DNA of 64,000 nucleotides from Edaphobacter sp. (GCA_025462645.1 JAOAPB010000069.1:62001-126000), one strand, 5' to 3'; shown: positions 1 to 9,326, counted from the first letter of the stretch. Notes: generated by a model from the sequence alone, not told the origin. Translations and numbers: made by a program.

Positions 1-351
1 CTTTTTCCGACATTTGCTCACTCATATAGTAGTTCGAGGCAAGATAACTTTTACAGTTCAACAAGTTTTGGGGTAGCCAGCAAGCGAAATAGTACGAAAC
101 AAGATTTCGCCTCATCGTCATTAAAATGACGATTGACCTTCGGATTCAGGGAAAGAGTCTTGCGTGTCGGCGATCTAAAGTGTAATCTCGCTTCAATCAA
201 TAAAGAGTTAAATTTATGTTGCTCCTGTTCTGCTTATTTCTTTAAATACTAAAGATTGTCGCATTGCATTCCTCGCGTGTGTGATCGGATTTCGGGAACA
301 CGCCACAAGAGATGTTGCCAGCTTCCTATCTCCCATTCGGTATCGGCCATC
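1..351. other. Intergenic region upstream of the HTH/TPR regulator
   Basis: No convincing gene is seen here. The stretch is AT-rich and contains one copy of the 25-nt element described at 76-100. That copy points leftward, so it probably belongs to a minus-strand gene that starts beyond the left edge of the window. No clear sigma-70 promoter could be assigned to the regulator that starts at 352. Confidence 0.5.
76..100 (-). promoter_or_regulatory. Copy 1 of the ATTTCGC direct-repeat element
   Basis: Read on the minus strand, the core is GTTTCGTACTATTTCGC followed by TTGCTGGC. It is two heptamers of the form ATTTCGC separated by three bases, giving a period of 10 bp, about one helical turn. 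It matches copies at 5864-5888 and 12675-12699, with two changes at its left end. The orientation implies a target gene left of the window. The binding protein is unknown. Confidence 0.5.
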
Positions 352-2049
352 ATGAACGATGTATCTTCGCTATCTGCGGGCACTCAGCACCCTAATGGAC
401 TTGGAGCGGCCCCTGACCGTCTGGATTCCTGGAAAGAGATCGCCAGTTATTTGAAGCGTGAGGTCCGAACAGTCCAACTATGGGAGAAAAAAGAGGGGCT
501 CCCAGTCCACCGTCACTTCCATAATCATCTCGGAACGGTCTATGCGTTTCGGTCCGAGATCGAACGATGGGGGCGATTGGTCTCCCGAAGAGACAACCCG
601 AACCAGCAAGAGACAGAGACTCCAAAACCTTTACCGGTCGAAGCGAAGGAGAACAACCGCGGCCACATCAGGATTCACGTGTCCGAACTCGATAGCCGCT
701 CCATCAGCCGAAAGCATCGGGCGCTGTGCAAAGCCATCCAAGATAAGACAGTTTCGGCGCTGGAGCAACTGAATCCCGGACAACTGAGCATCGTCGCCCT
801 TAACGCAACGATGTCTGAGATAAAGGTGAGAACCGCCGATTATGTACTGCGGTGGAACCTTCAAGAAGATGAAGCCGGACTAGGAATAAGTGCTGCTCTT
901 TTCCTCTCCGAGACCCAAACGCGGGCTTGGTCCAGTAAGTTCCGGTGCAGTGTAAAGGATTCTGAAGAGACGCCCACCTATATTGCGGGACAGATCGTTC
1001 AATGTCTTTGGCTGAAGATTATTTCATCCCCATCGTATTCGCCAGTAGCGGGACGCCGGAGGAAGTCAGGCTCTCGTGAGGCTTACCTGAAGGGTAGATA
1101 CTTCTGGAGCCAGCGAAACGAAGAGGGCCTGCGTAAGGCAATTCAGTGGTTCAAGTCGGCGATCGAGGAAGACCCGCAGTTTCCTCTGCCCTACTCGGGA
1201 TTGGCCGATTCATTGAACCTCCTCTCGTTTTATGAGATCGTTTCGCCGTCGGAGGCTATGCCAGTCGCGCGACAAGCCGCGATGAAGGCGATCGAACTTG
1301 ATCCAACGCTTGCGGAAGCACATGCATCGCTAGCGGATATTCTGCTGCACTTCGATCGTAATTGGGATGGCGCCGACAAAGAGTATCGGCGTGCTATCCA
1401 ATGCAATCCAGGCTACGCCCTTAGTTATCACTGGTATGCGAATTTGCTTGCGGCAAAGGGACAACACGAGGCGGCACAAATCGCTATTATGCATGCGCTG
1501 GAGATCGATCCTGTGTCTCTGATAACGCAGGTATGGGCCGGGGTGACCTCGCATCTGGCGCATCGGTTCGACCAGGCAATCAAACACTACAAGACCGCTC
1601 TCGAATTGAAGCCCGACTTCATATGGGCTCATATGTACATGGCCCAGGCATTGGAGCAAAAAGGCCTCTATAAAGAGGCGTTGCGAGAGTTTGAGACAAC
1701 GCTCCTTCTTACAGGAGGGAGCAATTGCGTACAGGCAATGAAGGCTCATGCGCTCGCTGTGGCGGGAGACACGAACTCGGCTCGTACGATCCTAGGCGAA
1801 CTGAAGGGAACGCCTACACACAAGTGCATGCCTTCTTACGATATCGCAGCGACCTACGCGGCGCTTGGTGAGTGTGGCGAGGTGGTACGCTGGCTCAAGC
1901 GGGCGTGCAATGAACACAATATGAAACTTTTCACTTTGACCCAAGATCCGCGCTTCGACCTGCTGCGGGATCGAACGGAATTTAGAGCGGTTGTCGAGCA
2001 GATCGGGTTAACCCAGTACAGTTCCCCGCTCCACACCGCATTATTTTGA
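352..2049 (+). CDS. HTH and TPR-repeat transcriptional regulator, acidobacterial type
   Basis: Residues about 22-80 (LDSWKEIASYLKREVRTVQ, then LPVHRH and VYAF) match the MerR/excisionase-like helix-turn-helix that heads many acidobacterial regulators. Residues about 105-225 resemble the middle domain of that family, which is related to regions before TPRs in CadC or adenylate-cyclase-like proteins. At least five TPR-like units follow to residue 540. No sensor domain or transmembrane segment is visible, so it is probably cytoplasmic and binds a protein partner through the TPRs. I chose the ATG at 352 because the upstream in-frame ATG at 256 adds 32 residues unlike the family. The gene stands alone, about 290 bp from the convergent TonB receptor gene. 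The target is unknown; control of the receptor is only a guess. Confidence 0.75.
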   Translation: MNDVSSLSAGTQHPNGLGAAPDRLDSWKEIASYLKREVRTVQLWEKKEGLPVHRHFHNHLGTVYAFRSEIERWGRLVSRRDNPNQQETETPKPLPVEAKENNRGHIRIHVSELDSRSISRKHRALCKAIQDKTVSALEQLNPGQLSIVALNATMSEIKVRTADYVLRWNLQEDEAGLGISAALFLSETQTRAWSSKFRCSVKDSEETPTYIAGQIVQCLWLKIISSPSYSPVAGRRRKSGSREAYLKGRYFWSQRNEEGLRKAIQWFKSAIEEDPQFPLPYSGLADSLNLLSFYEIVSPSEAMPVARQAAMKAIELDPTLAEAHASLADILLHFDRNWDGADKEYRRAIQCNPGYALSYHWYANLLAAKGQHEAAQIAIMHALEIDPVSLITQVWAGVTSHLAHRFDQAIKHYKTALELKPDFIWAHMYMAQALEQKGLYKEALREFETTLLLTGGSNCVQAMKAHALAVAGDTNSARTILGELKGTPTHKCMPSYDIAATYAALGECGEVVRWLKRACNEHNMKLFTLTQDPRFDLLRDRTEFRAVVEQIGLTQYSSPLHTALF

Positions 2050-2340
2050 TGCTACGGCTCGTAACTTCCTGGATAGGAAGAGTAGGTCACCAAACAATCG
2101 ACTAGTCTGCTTTGGTTTTGGCATAGTCGATGGATGGTTTATTTAATTGGCTTTTCGTCAATATTTCTAAACCAATCTGCGACAAGCCTTCCCAACGCGC
2201 GAGAGCCTCTTGGTCGTTATATGTGTGTGTCATTGATTACCCCATTGGCGCAAAAGTGCGCGAGGGTGGTGCTTACATCTCCCAGAACACCTCGCGATTG
2301 AAGAAAGATCGGTGACGGGAAAGACCACCGATCTAGCAAA

Positions 2341-5300
2341 CTACCAGATGAACTTGGCGCTGACCTGGCCGATTCGACCGGGTGAAGCATTAGTTACCTG
2401 ACCAAACTGGCTGCTGGCAAAATTACCGATCGGGTTGAGGAAGTTGGCATGGTTGAAGAGGTTGAAGAATTCGCCTCGAACAATGAATGAGGTGCTCTCG
2501 GTAATCCGGGTGCTCTTGCCGAGCCCGGCGTCGGTATTGATGAGCCCGGGACCATGGAAGGGCCGTGGGCCAGAGTTACCGATTTCGCCAGGATTCTCCG
2601 TTTTGTAGGCGCTCGCGTTGAAGTAAACGTGGTTGGGAGTGCTGCGCGGATTCGATTTGACGACAGGCCCTGCTACATTCGGAAAATCGAATCCATATCC
2701 GGTCAAGGCTATGTCTCCGGATTGGGTGAGAGTGACGGGAAAGCCGGTAGCGAAGCGGCTGATTCCGCTGACGCTCCAACCCCTTGTGAGACGATCCGGG
2801 AGAGTGCTGAAGACTCGATTGAAAGGAATCGCCCAGGTATAGCTGGCTACAAAGTTATGAGTGAGGTCGTAGGGCGAGAGTGCACGATTGTAGCGGAAGT
2901 TGGAAGTATTGAACGTCGTGGTCGCATTATCGATCGATTTCGAGTAGGTATATGCACCTAGAACAGTGACGTTCGCAGCCTTCCTCTCGATCGTGACCTG
3001 AACGGCATTGTAGTTCGAGCTCGAGATGTTGGTATTGAGGTGGACCTTACCGAACGCAACCACACCAAGTTTCTGGTTACCCATACCCTGGAGAGTTCCG
3101 TAAGTCTTGGATCCATCGGGGCTGGTGAATACCTGCTTCTCGGCGTTGGGACCACACTTCGGAGTAGCACCGATGGCGGCAAGTTGGAGGCAGAGAGCTC
3201 CATTGCCTGGGTTTAGGTTCAGGTCGCCGGGGAGATGATGGCTTTGGGTTCCGACGTAAGCGAGCGTGAGTACGGTTGATTCAGAGAGTTGCCTCTGGAT
3301 GGAGAAGTTATAGTGCTCGGCGTAAGTGAGCTTGTTATTGTTGGCAAAACCTGGGCCCACGATAGGCATGTATTGTGCGAAGCTGAGCGTTGCATTCGCA
3401 GGATCGCCAGCCTTCGGGGCGACGAACGGAAAGCGCTGAGTCTGCGAGGTGCCGTTAGAGCGGGTCCTGAAAGGCTCAGAGAAGCTGGTCGGTGCCAGGC
3501 TGGTCCAATACTGGCCCCAAGGGGCAGAGCCGATGACACCGAAGTTGCCGGAGTCTGCTGCGCCCAGGTAGTAGATGCCATAGGCCGCGCGAATGCTGCT
3601 CATGCCCGGGCCGCCGAAGATCTTACCCAAGATTCCAGAGGTGGAGTCGGGAGAGTAAGCAACGCCGAGGCGTGGCGCGAACTTACCCCAGTAAGTAGGA
3701 GAGATAGACCGCGGAACACCAGGATCTCCAGGCACCAGATAGCCGAGCGGCGCGAGAGGAAAGAGCGTCGATTGCACGCCCGGAACGAATGTGTTGAGCT
3801 GGCTGTATACGTCGTACCAGGGCACAGCGACATCCCATCGGACGCCAAGATTGAGAGTCAGGTTCGACTTCACCTTCCAGGAATCCTGGGCAAAGAGACC
3901 ACCGTAGCGGGCACGATTATCCAGGAGCTGTTCGCTGCACTGGGTATAGACCGAGGGTGCACCGATCAGGAAGTCGGCAAAATCGACACCCGTCTCCGCG
4001 TTGTTATTGAAGTTGAACTGCCCATTAGGAGCGCAAACGTTGCGGACATTGAGCTGATAGTAACGATACTCGCCGCCGACACTGAGCGAGTGGTTTCCCA
4101 TAACCTTTTTGAAGGTGTCCGTGAGCATGTAATTGTTGTCGACCGACTTCATATTTGTAAGAGGATTGCCAACACTGTAGTTACTGAAGATGTTTGTTGG
4201 CATAGCCTCGGGATAACCGCTTGGCCCCGATTTGATGATGCCGAGTGTTCCAACGCCGGTGGCGAAACCAAGTCCGGAGAGAGTCGCCTTGTTGCCGGGA
4301 CTGCTGGAGTCAGGCTGAGCGGTGTTGATGGATGTACGGAAGAAAGTGGCACGAATCTCATTGACCATCGTTGCGCCTATGCTCTTTGTATTGCTCATCA
4401 TGAACATCTGAGCGCGCGAAGGCGATGTTATAGCGAAGCCCGGGACCCCCCCTCCCTGAAATTGATTAAAGGCAGTGGAATCATCGAAGTGATAGTAGAA
4501 GGACCAATTGCCTGTCTTTGCATTAGTGAAATCGACACGCTGGCCAATCTTGTTATCTTTGACCGTGTTGTTCGCACCGGAGCTTGCATAGGAAGCCGTA
4601 CCGATGTTGGCCCGGGGAATGAAGGAAAGCTCGTTGACTGCGATGGGATCAAAAGCAGCCGCAGGAATGACACCGCCAGGAAATACGGCGCTGTATAGAT
4701 CTCCGTTGTGAATGGTGCGTCCGAGACGCTGAGATAGAACAGCGGCCCAAGCAGCCCCATTGACGGCCTTCGTTCCGAACGCCGTTGCGCTGAAGTTGCC
4801 GGCGCGCTGTGCATCGGATGCCACACCAATAACACCTGTGCTGGCTCCAGCGGTCTGGTTAGTTCCCTGAAAATCAGTGAACCAGAAGAGTTTGTTCTTC
4901 CAGAAAGGGCCACCGATGGCATAGCCGTACTGGTTGCGCTTTAGAGTAGCCTTGACGGGATCGAAGTAGCTCTTCGCATCAAGGGCGTCGTTACGAAGGA
5001 ATTCGAAGGCATCTCCGTGAAAGCCGTTTGATCCGGACTTGGTGATGGTATTCATGACCGCGCCAGTGAACTTACCGTACTCGGCGTCGAAGGAGTTAGT
5101 GATGAGGCGAAACTCCTGAACGGAGTCGATATTGGGGATAAGGCCCGCACCATTGTTCTTCGTTTCGCTGACGTCGCCACCGTTGACGAGAAAGGCGTTT
5201 GCGCTCTCGGGCTGACCGTTGACGGAGACGTTGCCAGGAGAAGTAAACAGTCCGCCGACAGGGCGGTCTGTCGATGCTGTCGTGCTACGGGGCGCGACGC

Positions 5301-5784
5301 CAGCCTGCAGACCAAGGAGATCGAGATAGCTGCGGCCGTTGAGTGGCAGCGCCAGCATCTCCTTGGATTCAATCGTGCCACCAAGCTGCGTGCTTGAAGT
5401 CTGCACCTGAACTGCATTGGCCTCGACCGAGATACTCTGCTGCACATCTCCGACATTGAGGGCGATGTCAAAGCGGAGCTGATCGTTGACCTTGAGGTCA
5501 ATATTGTTGATGGTCGAGATCTTGAAACCAGCGACGGTTGCAGTGATCTTGTACTTGCCCGGGGACAGAGCAAGGAAGGTGTACTGGCCATCTGTGTTCG
5601 TGACCACACCATGACTAGCATTGGTAGCTAGGTCGGTAATGACCACGGACGCCTGGGGAATTGCTGCTCCGGAGCCATCGCGAACATATCCAAGAATTGA
5701 CCCGGTTACGTCTGCCTTAAGCTGCGCAGTGCCAAGCAAAACGAGCAAGCAGAGACAAAGGTAGCGGTAGCGACATAGACCCAT
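2341..5784 (-). CDS. TonB-dependent receptor with N-terminal carboxypeptidase-regulatory-like domain (Oar-like)
   Basis: This 1147-residue outer-membrane protein starts with a signal peptide (LCLCLLVLLGTAQLKA). A CarboxypepD_reg-like domain follows at about 25-110 (GSILGYVRDGSGAAIPQASV, then TNTDGQYTFLALSPGKYKI). A plug domain comes next with LPLNGRSYLDLLGLQAGV and DSVQEFRLITNSFDAEYGKF, then a long beta-barrel ending in the aromatic residue W. The family imports or binds large nutrients, often carbohydrate polymers, using energy from TonB. The ligand cannot be read from sequence. No sugar-degrading enzyme is adjacent. A copy of the ATTTCGC element lies about 80-104 bp upstream of the start and points toward this gene, so it is the best candidate control site. 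The reading frame is intact. Confidence 0.9.
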   Translation of the reverse strand: MGLCRYRYLCLCLLVLLGTAQLKADVTGSILGYVRDGSGAAIPQASVVITDLATNASHGVVTNTDGQYTFLALSPGKYKITATVAGFKISTINNIDLKVNDQLRFDIALNVGDVQQSISVEANAVQVQTSSTQLGGTIESKEMLALPLNGRSYLDLLGLQAGVAPRSTTASTDRPVGGLFTSPGNVSVNGQPESANAFLVNGGDVSETKNNGAGLIPNIDSVQEFRLITNSFDAEYGKFTGAVMNTITKSGSNGFHGDAFEFLRNDALDAKSYFDPVKATLKRNQYGYAIGGPFWKNKLFWFTDFQGTNQTAGASTGVIGVASDAQRAGNFSATAFGTKAVNGAAWAAVLSQRLGRTIHNGDLYSAVFPGGVIPAAAFDPIAVNELSFIPRANIGTASYASSGANNTVKDNKIGQRVDFTNAKTGNWSFYYHFDDSTAFNQFQGGGVPGFAITSPSRAQMFMMSNTKSIGATMVNEIRATFFRTSINTAQPDSSSPGNKATLSGLGFATGVGTLGIIKSGPSGYPEAMPTNIFSNYSVGNPLTNMKSVDNNYMLTDTFKKVMGNHSLSVGGEYRYYQLNVRNVCAPNGQFNFNNNAETGVDFADFLIGAPSVYTQCSEQLLDNRARYGGLFAQDSWKVKSNLTLNLGVRWDVAVPWYDVYSQLNTFVPGVQSTLFPLAPLGYLVPGDPGVPRSISPTYWGKFAPRLGVAYSPDSTSGILGKIFGGPGMSSIRAAYGIYYLGAADSGNFGVIGSAPWGQYWTSLAPTSFSEPFRTRSNGTSQTQRFPFVAPKAGDPANATLSFAQYMPIVGPGFANNNKLTYAEHYNFSIQRQLSESTVLTLAYVGTQSHHLPGDLNLNPGNGALCLQLAAIGATPKCGPNAEKQVFTSPDGSKTYGTLQGMGNQKLGVVAFGKVHLNTNISSSNYNAVQVTIERKAANVTVLGAYTYSKSIDNATTTFNTSNFRYNRALSPYDLTHNFVASYTWAIPFNRVFSTLPDRLTRGWSVSGISRFATGFPVTLTQSGDIALTGYGFDFPNVAGPVVKSNPRSTPNHVYFNASAYKTENPGEIGNSGPRPFHGPGLINTDAGLGKSTRITESTSFIVRGEFFNLFNHANFLNPIGNFASSQFGQVTNASPGRIGQVSAKFIW

Positions 5785-5863
5785 TGAACTATCTCCAAAT
5801 CACTTACAGAATATTTATTAATGAATATTTAATTGCTCGTGAAGTTAAGCAGCTTCTTTTAGG

Positions 5864-5888
5864 GCCAGCAAGCGAAATAGTGCGAAAT
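5864..5888 (-). promoter_or_regulatory. Copy 2 of the ATTTCGC direct-repeat element, upstream of the TonB receptor
   Basis: On the minus strand it reads ATTTCGCACTATTTCGC and then TTGCTGGC: two perfect ATTTCGC heptamers with an ACT spacer. It lies 80-104 bp before the receptor start codon and points toward it. The position suits an activator or an operator. It is almost identical to the copy upstream of the PQQ dehydrogenase. Confidence 0.55.
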
Positions 5889-5953
5889 GCGAAGCAGTAA
5901 CACATTAAAAATTTTCTAAGAGCGCTCCCACTCAATAACGACGGCCTGATTCA

Positions 5954-6418
5954 TTACTGCTTCTCATACACGACCAACTCGTGAGTTGGTTGACCATCCT
6001 TATCGACTCCGTCGATCTGGAAGGTCTGTGTCTTGCCGTCCTTAGAGACCGTAGCTTTGCTCTTAGCTGCTCTTCCGTTCATATTCCAGCTCTGTTCTGT
6101 GGTGTGATCGTTCAACTTCCGGACAGTCACTGTAACATTGTCTCTACCGGTTACCTTTACTGGCTGGCCCTCGGACGGCAGGTAAGTCCAGCTAATATTT
6201 TTACCTTCGGCGGTTGTCTCGTTCACCGTCACCCGGCCATTGGGTTGAATAGTGACCATATCGACCTTGGGCGGTGGCCCCGGGAATTTGCTCTTAGCCA
6301 GGTTGGCTTTCCAGGTGCCGGCGAAGACACCAGCAGGTAGATCTGCGGCTTTCATCGTTAGAGGCATCGCTAGTAACGTAAGGGCTAATGTCACGCGTAA
6401 CTTGATCATCTTGATCAC
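5954..6418 (-). CDS. Small secreted protein of unknown function
   Basis: The 154-residue product has a clear signal peptide (LALTLLAMPLTMKAADLP) and a mature part of about 130 residues. It is rich in beta-strand-like stretches: GTWKANLAKSKFPGPPPK, NGRVTVNETTAEGKNI, and a C-terminal GKTQTFQIDGVDKDG. Similar small periplasmic or secreted proteins are frequent in Acidobacteria, and a lipocalin-like beta fold is plausible, but I recognise no catalytic or metal site. It lies upstream of the TonB receptor on the same strand. The gap of about 170 bp contains the ATTTCGC element, so the two genes are probably transcribed separately. An alternative start three codons downstream cannot be excluded. Confidence 0.7.
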   Translation of the reverse strand: MIKMIKLRVTLALTLLAMPLTMKAADLPAGVFAGTWKANLAKSKFPGPPPKVDMVTIQPNGRVTVNETTAEGKNISWTYLPSEGQPVKVTGRDNVTVTVRKLNDHTTEQSWNMNGRAAKSKATVSKDGKTQTFQIDGVDKDGQPTHELVVYEKQ

Positions 6419-6525
6419 TCCTTGAAGTATGTAGTTATGCTGCGAGTGGATCTCGAGCTAGTTATATTGGAGCGCTCATGAAATTGAGCTATATGTGTGC
6501 AATCTCTTGGGTAATATTTTTGTGG

Positions 6526-7377
6526 TTACTCTGCTCTTACCCTGTTTTGTAGCTCGGGAATTCCTTCGATTCGCACCACAGTGTGGTCTCCCGGACGGAG
6601 CCACCGCTGCGGAGTCTTGGCCATCCCTACGCCAGCCGGAGTGCCGGTCGAGATAATATCCCCTGGCTCAAGAGTCATCACGCTGGAGAGGTGTTCAATC
6701 AGATAAGGAATCTGGAATACCATCTCCGACGTGTTTGAGCTCTGCAGAACCTCCCCATTGATGATCAACTCGATCTTCAGAGCGTTAGGGTCAGGTATCT
6801 CGTCCGACGTCACGATTGCAGGCCCGATGGGTGCAAAGGTGTCGAAGGTCTTTCCCATCAGCCATTGGCTCGTAGCCATTTGAACGTCGCGGGCGCTGAC
6901 ATCGTGGACGTTGGTATATCCGAACACATACTCCCGCCATTGACTTTTAGGAACATGACGCCCCTTTTTTCCAATCACAACCCCCAACTCTGCTTCATAG
7001 TCGGGCTGTGCCGAGACCTTCGGCAGGACGATCTCATCGCCAGGCCCCACGATCGAGGTGTTGTACTTAGAAAAGACAGCTGGCACCTTCGGAAGCTCAG
7101 CGCCGCACTCGATGGCATGATCGCGGTAATTCAATCCAACGAAGATGAGCTTCGGGGGGCGCGATAGTGGAGTAAGCAGCCGAACCGTCGAGAGAGGAAC
7201 AACAGCACCGTTAGATGGGCCCTTCACCAAGGTCGCTATACGCTCTAGAGCCGATGAGCCTTGCTCTATGACATCCAGAAGAGTGGAAAACCCAGCGCTC
7301 TTAAGCCCGAGAACGTTATCGCCCAGGATGACGCCTGGCTCGGCTGATTCGTTATTTTGGAATGTTATGAAACGCAT
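6526..7377 (-). CDS. Fumarylacetoacetate hydrolase (FAH) family protein
   Basis: The protein has 283 residues from the ATG at 7377; a longer frame upstream lacks family resemblance. FAH-fold hallmarks are visible: KLIFVGLNYRDHAIECG at about 76-92, a metal-binding cluster around D126, E128 and E130 (QPDYEAELGVVIG), FGYTNVHDVSARD at about 152-164, and TGTPAGVG near 245-252. Family members cleave or decarboxylate beta-diketo or 2-oxo acids made in aromatic or sugar-acid breakdown (2,4-diketo-3-deoxyfuconate hydrolase, ureidoglycolate lyase-like, 2-hydroxyhepta-2,4-diene-1,7-dioate isomerase). The exact substrate is not decidable. The gene is divergent from the GntR regulator and shares its control region, so it is probably the first regulated target. 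Confidence 0.85.
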   Translation of the reverse strand: MRFITFQNNESAEPGVILGDNVLGLKSAGFSTLLDVIEQGSSALERIATLVKGPSNGAVVPLSTVRLLTPLSRPPKLIFVGLNYRDHAIECGAELPKVPAVFSKYNTSIVGPGDEIVLPKVSAQPDYEAELGVVIGKKGRHVPKSQWREYVFGYTNVHDVSARDVQMATSQWLMGKTFDTFAPIGPAIVTSDEIPDPNALKIELIINGEVLQSSNTSEMVFQIPYLIEHLSSVMTLEPGDIISTGTPAGVGMAKTPQRWLRPGDHTVVRIEGIPELQNRVRAE

Positions 7378-7400
7378 ATAAATCGCCCCCAAATTTTTTT

Positions 7401-7414
7401 GTAATATAATATAC
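7401..7414. promoter_or_regulatory. Possible GntR operator between the FAH and GntR genes
   Basis: The AT-rich sequence GTAATATAATATAC carries an imperfect palindrome of the form GTA-N8-TAC, about 25 bp before the FAH start codon. FadR-subfamily GntR proteins commonly bind short palindromes with GT and AC ends. A related GTAATAT heptamer occurs on the minus strand at 8459-8465, before the Fe-S gene. This is a weak pattern-based suggestion only. Confidence 0.3.
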
Positions 7415-7563
7415 GTACACCGCACGATACATAACTTCCAATTCGAATTCAAGGCTGTAGTGAAATAGCAGGCCTGCAGCTCTTCCGGAAGATCGGCTAC
7501 CTGAGGCTTGCAGCCCGTTCCGCCGCCTTCGGATACCTGACGTAGCCCGTTCTGGCAAACACA

Positions 7564-8376
7564 ATGAGGCTTTCACGCGGTGTAGAGTTGAATGAATCAA
7601 GGAGGACTCACGCTCTGATTCGACGGCAAACGATAACAATGCAGGTGATTGACCACCTTCTCGGCCTTATTAGGAGCGGGCAGGTGAAGCCTGGCGAACA
7701 ATTGCCAACCGAGAAGCAATTGACGGAGGAACTGCATGTAAGCAGGACCTGCGTACGAGAGGCAATCAAATCTCTCGAAGTGCTGCAGCTCATTAAAGTG
7801 CGGCCTAGAGTCGGTGCCGTAGTTCTAGAGCCCTCCCCCACCGCCTTGATTAATGCCGAGCATCTTTCCGCATCTGCCTATCAGCAGCGCACGGACGCTT
7901 TAATCGAGTTTCGCAAGATTCTTGAGCTGGGGCTCGCGGCGTTGGCAGCGGAAAACGCCACAGAAGAGGACCTCTTGAAACTGCAAACGGTACTGGCCGA
8001 TCACGAGGTGACAGTAAAAATCGACCACAGCACTGCTGAGGGAGAAGCACTCTTCTACAAAGAATTAGGCGAGGTAAATATTCGCTTTCATACGGCGATC
8101 GCAGAGGCGACAAAAAATCCAATTGCGATTCTGGTACTGCAAGCAATCTCTAAGCCGCTGATAAATCGAAGCCGACAAACCAATATCATGCCTGGAGTTG
8201 CAGAGGCGGGACTTCGCGAACATTGGACGATATATCGAGCGATCAAGAACCGCAATCCCGAGAAAGCAAGGATTGCCATGCGGTCACATATTGAAAGCGC
8301 CGAACGGAACGCTCTCATTTTGCAAGCCGACTTGACCGACGTAGAGTTGAATTCCGTATCGTCCACAGAATCATGA
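7564..8376 (+). CDS. GntR-family transcriptional regulator, FadR/FCD subfamily
   Basis: An N-terminal winged helix shows QVIDHLLGLIRSGQVKPGEQ, LPTEKQLTEELHVSRTCVRE and then LEVLQLIKVRPRVGAVV. An FCD all-helical ligand domain follows from about residue 95 (FRKILELGLAALAAENATEE, then FHTAIAEATKNPI and HWTIYRAIKNRNPEKARIAM). FCD regulators usually sense small organic acids from the pathway they control, which fits the adjacent FAH hydrolase and acid-type MFS carrier. The ATG at 7564 has no ribosome-binding site. A strong AAGGAGGA lies at 7599-7606, eight bases before an in-frame CTG at 7615, so initiation at CTG (or the ATT at 7618) is possible. It would give a standard-length N-terminus. Confidence 0.88.
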   Translation: MRLSRGVELNESRRTHALIRRQTITMQVIDHLLGLIRSGQVKPGEQLPTEKQLTEELHVSRTCVREAIKSLEVLQLIKVRPRVGAVVLEPSPTALINAEHLSASAYQQRTDALIEFRKILELGLAALAAENATEEDLLKLQTVLADHEVTVKIDHSTAEGEALFYKELGEVNIRFHTAIAEATKNPIAILVLQAISKPLINRSRQTNIMPGVAEAGLREHWTIYRAIKNRNPEKARIAMRSHIESAERNALILQADLTDVELNSVSSTES

Positions 8377-8423
8377 GCTTGAGGCTACCATGGGGGACCG
8401 CTAAGGAATCTGGGCGTGAAAAG

Positions 8424-8443
8424 TTGGAGAGGTGAATCTCCAA
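8424..8443 (+). terminator. Hairpin after the GntR gene
   Basis: TTGGAGA and TCTCCAA form a perfect 7-bp stem with a 6-nt loop, followed by TTCCATTT. It may be a weak terminator or attenuating hairpin between the GntR and Fe-S genes. Confidence 0.35.
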
Positions 8444-8510
8444 TTCCATTTGTGCTACAATATTACTAATTTATAAGACCGGCTCTCAATCTACAGATTG
8501 GTCATTACAG

Positions 8511-9326
8511 ATGAAAATAAACCCCGATAAGTGTGTTGCCTGCGGTAACTGTACTTACGTCTGCCCAATGGGAGCTATCTATATTGATCCCGTTATTAAA
8601 CGTGCCACCATTGATCGGGATGAATGCGTAGAGTGCTACGCCTGCTACAACGGGCTTAGCACGGAGCACCTGAATCCACCCCTTGTGCGCATGGTCCGGA
8701 AGATCTTCCAAATGGGCCGGCTAAGGTTCGATCCCGAACCGGATGTATGTCCAACCGCCGCCTTCGAGCCGGATGCTCTTCAATGGCCTCGGGTGGTGCG
8801 GCGTGCGTTCTCCGACCCGCGGGCCACGCACGAATCAACAGGCGTGCAGGGCCGCGGCACCGAAGAGGTCAAAACCAACGACGTCACACTGCGAGTAAAG
8901 CGGGGTGAGGTGGGCTTCACAATCGAATTCGGAAGACCTGGCATCGGTGTTTGGTTACGTGACATTCAGAAGATGACTTGGGCGTTGGCGAAGGCTGGGG
9001 TCGCCTTCGAGAAAAAAAATCCTTTCACCTTGCTCATGACGGATGTCACGACAGGCACGATTCGGGAAGATGTCCTGAATGAGAAGGTGCTCTCGGCCAT
9101 CGTTGAGATAAAGGTAGGGGTCGAACGCACAGAAGAGATTATTAAGCTCGTGCACGAAGTTGAAAAAGAGGTCGAAACTGTCATCTCTCTGGGCGTCGGC
9201 ACGCGTTGCGACGAACAAGGAGAAGAGAACGTCGTCGCTCCTATCTTAGAGCGCCTAGGGTACACACTCGAACGTGCTAAGACGAACGTAGGGCTAGGTC
9301 GAGTTACAAATTCTGTGGAGAACTAA
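8511..9326 (+). CDS. 4Fe-4S ferredoxin-domain protein with a split second cluster motif
   Basis: The 271-residue protein begins with a classical motif: C8, C11, C14 and C18 followed by Pro. The second motif starts normally (C39, C42, C45), but its last cysteine appears only at C80 (VCPTAAF). This leaves about 34 residues between C45 and C80 instead of three. Residues about 115-271 form a soluble domain I do not recognise (VTLRVKRGEVGFTIEFGRPG, FTLLMTDVTTGTIREDVL, ISLGVGTRCDEQGEENV). It probably carries electrons or an active-site cluster. It is 24 bp upstream of the Cys-rich protein gene, so the two likely form one unit. No strong Shine-Dalgarno sequence precedes the ATG. Confidence 0.7.
   Translation: MKINPDKCVACGNCTYVCPMGAIYIDPVIKRATIDRDECVECYACYNGLSTEHLNPPLVRMVRKIFQMGRLRFDPEPDVCPTAAFEPDALQWPRVVRRAFSDPRATHESTGVQGRGTEEVKTNDVTLRVKRGEVGFTIEFGRPGIGVWLRDIQKMTWALAKAGVAFEKKNPFTLLMTDVTTGTIREDVLNEKVLSAIVEIKVGVERTEEIIKLVHEVEKEVETVISLGVGTRCDEQGEENVVAPILERLGYTLERAKTNVGLGRVTNSVEN

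Noticed and set aside
2130..2315. Possible 61-residue protein downstream of the HTH/TPR regulator
   Set aside because: No ribosome-binding site, no family resemblance and no signal sequence; it fills a gap between convergent genes by chance.
3289..4698. Long open frame (469 codons) on the plus strand
   Set aside because: It is antisense to the intact TonB receptor gene, has no ribosome-binding site and no family resemblance.
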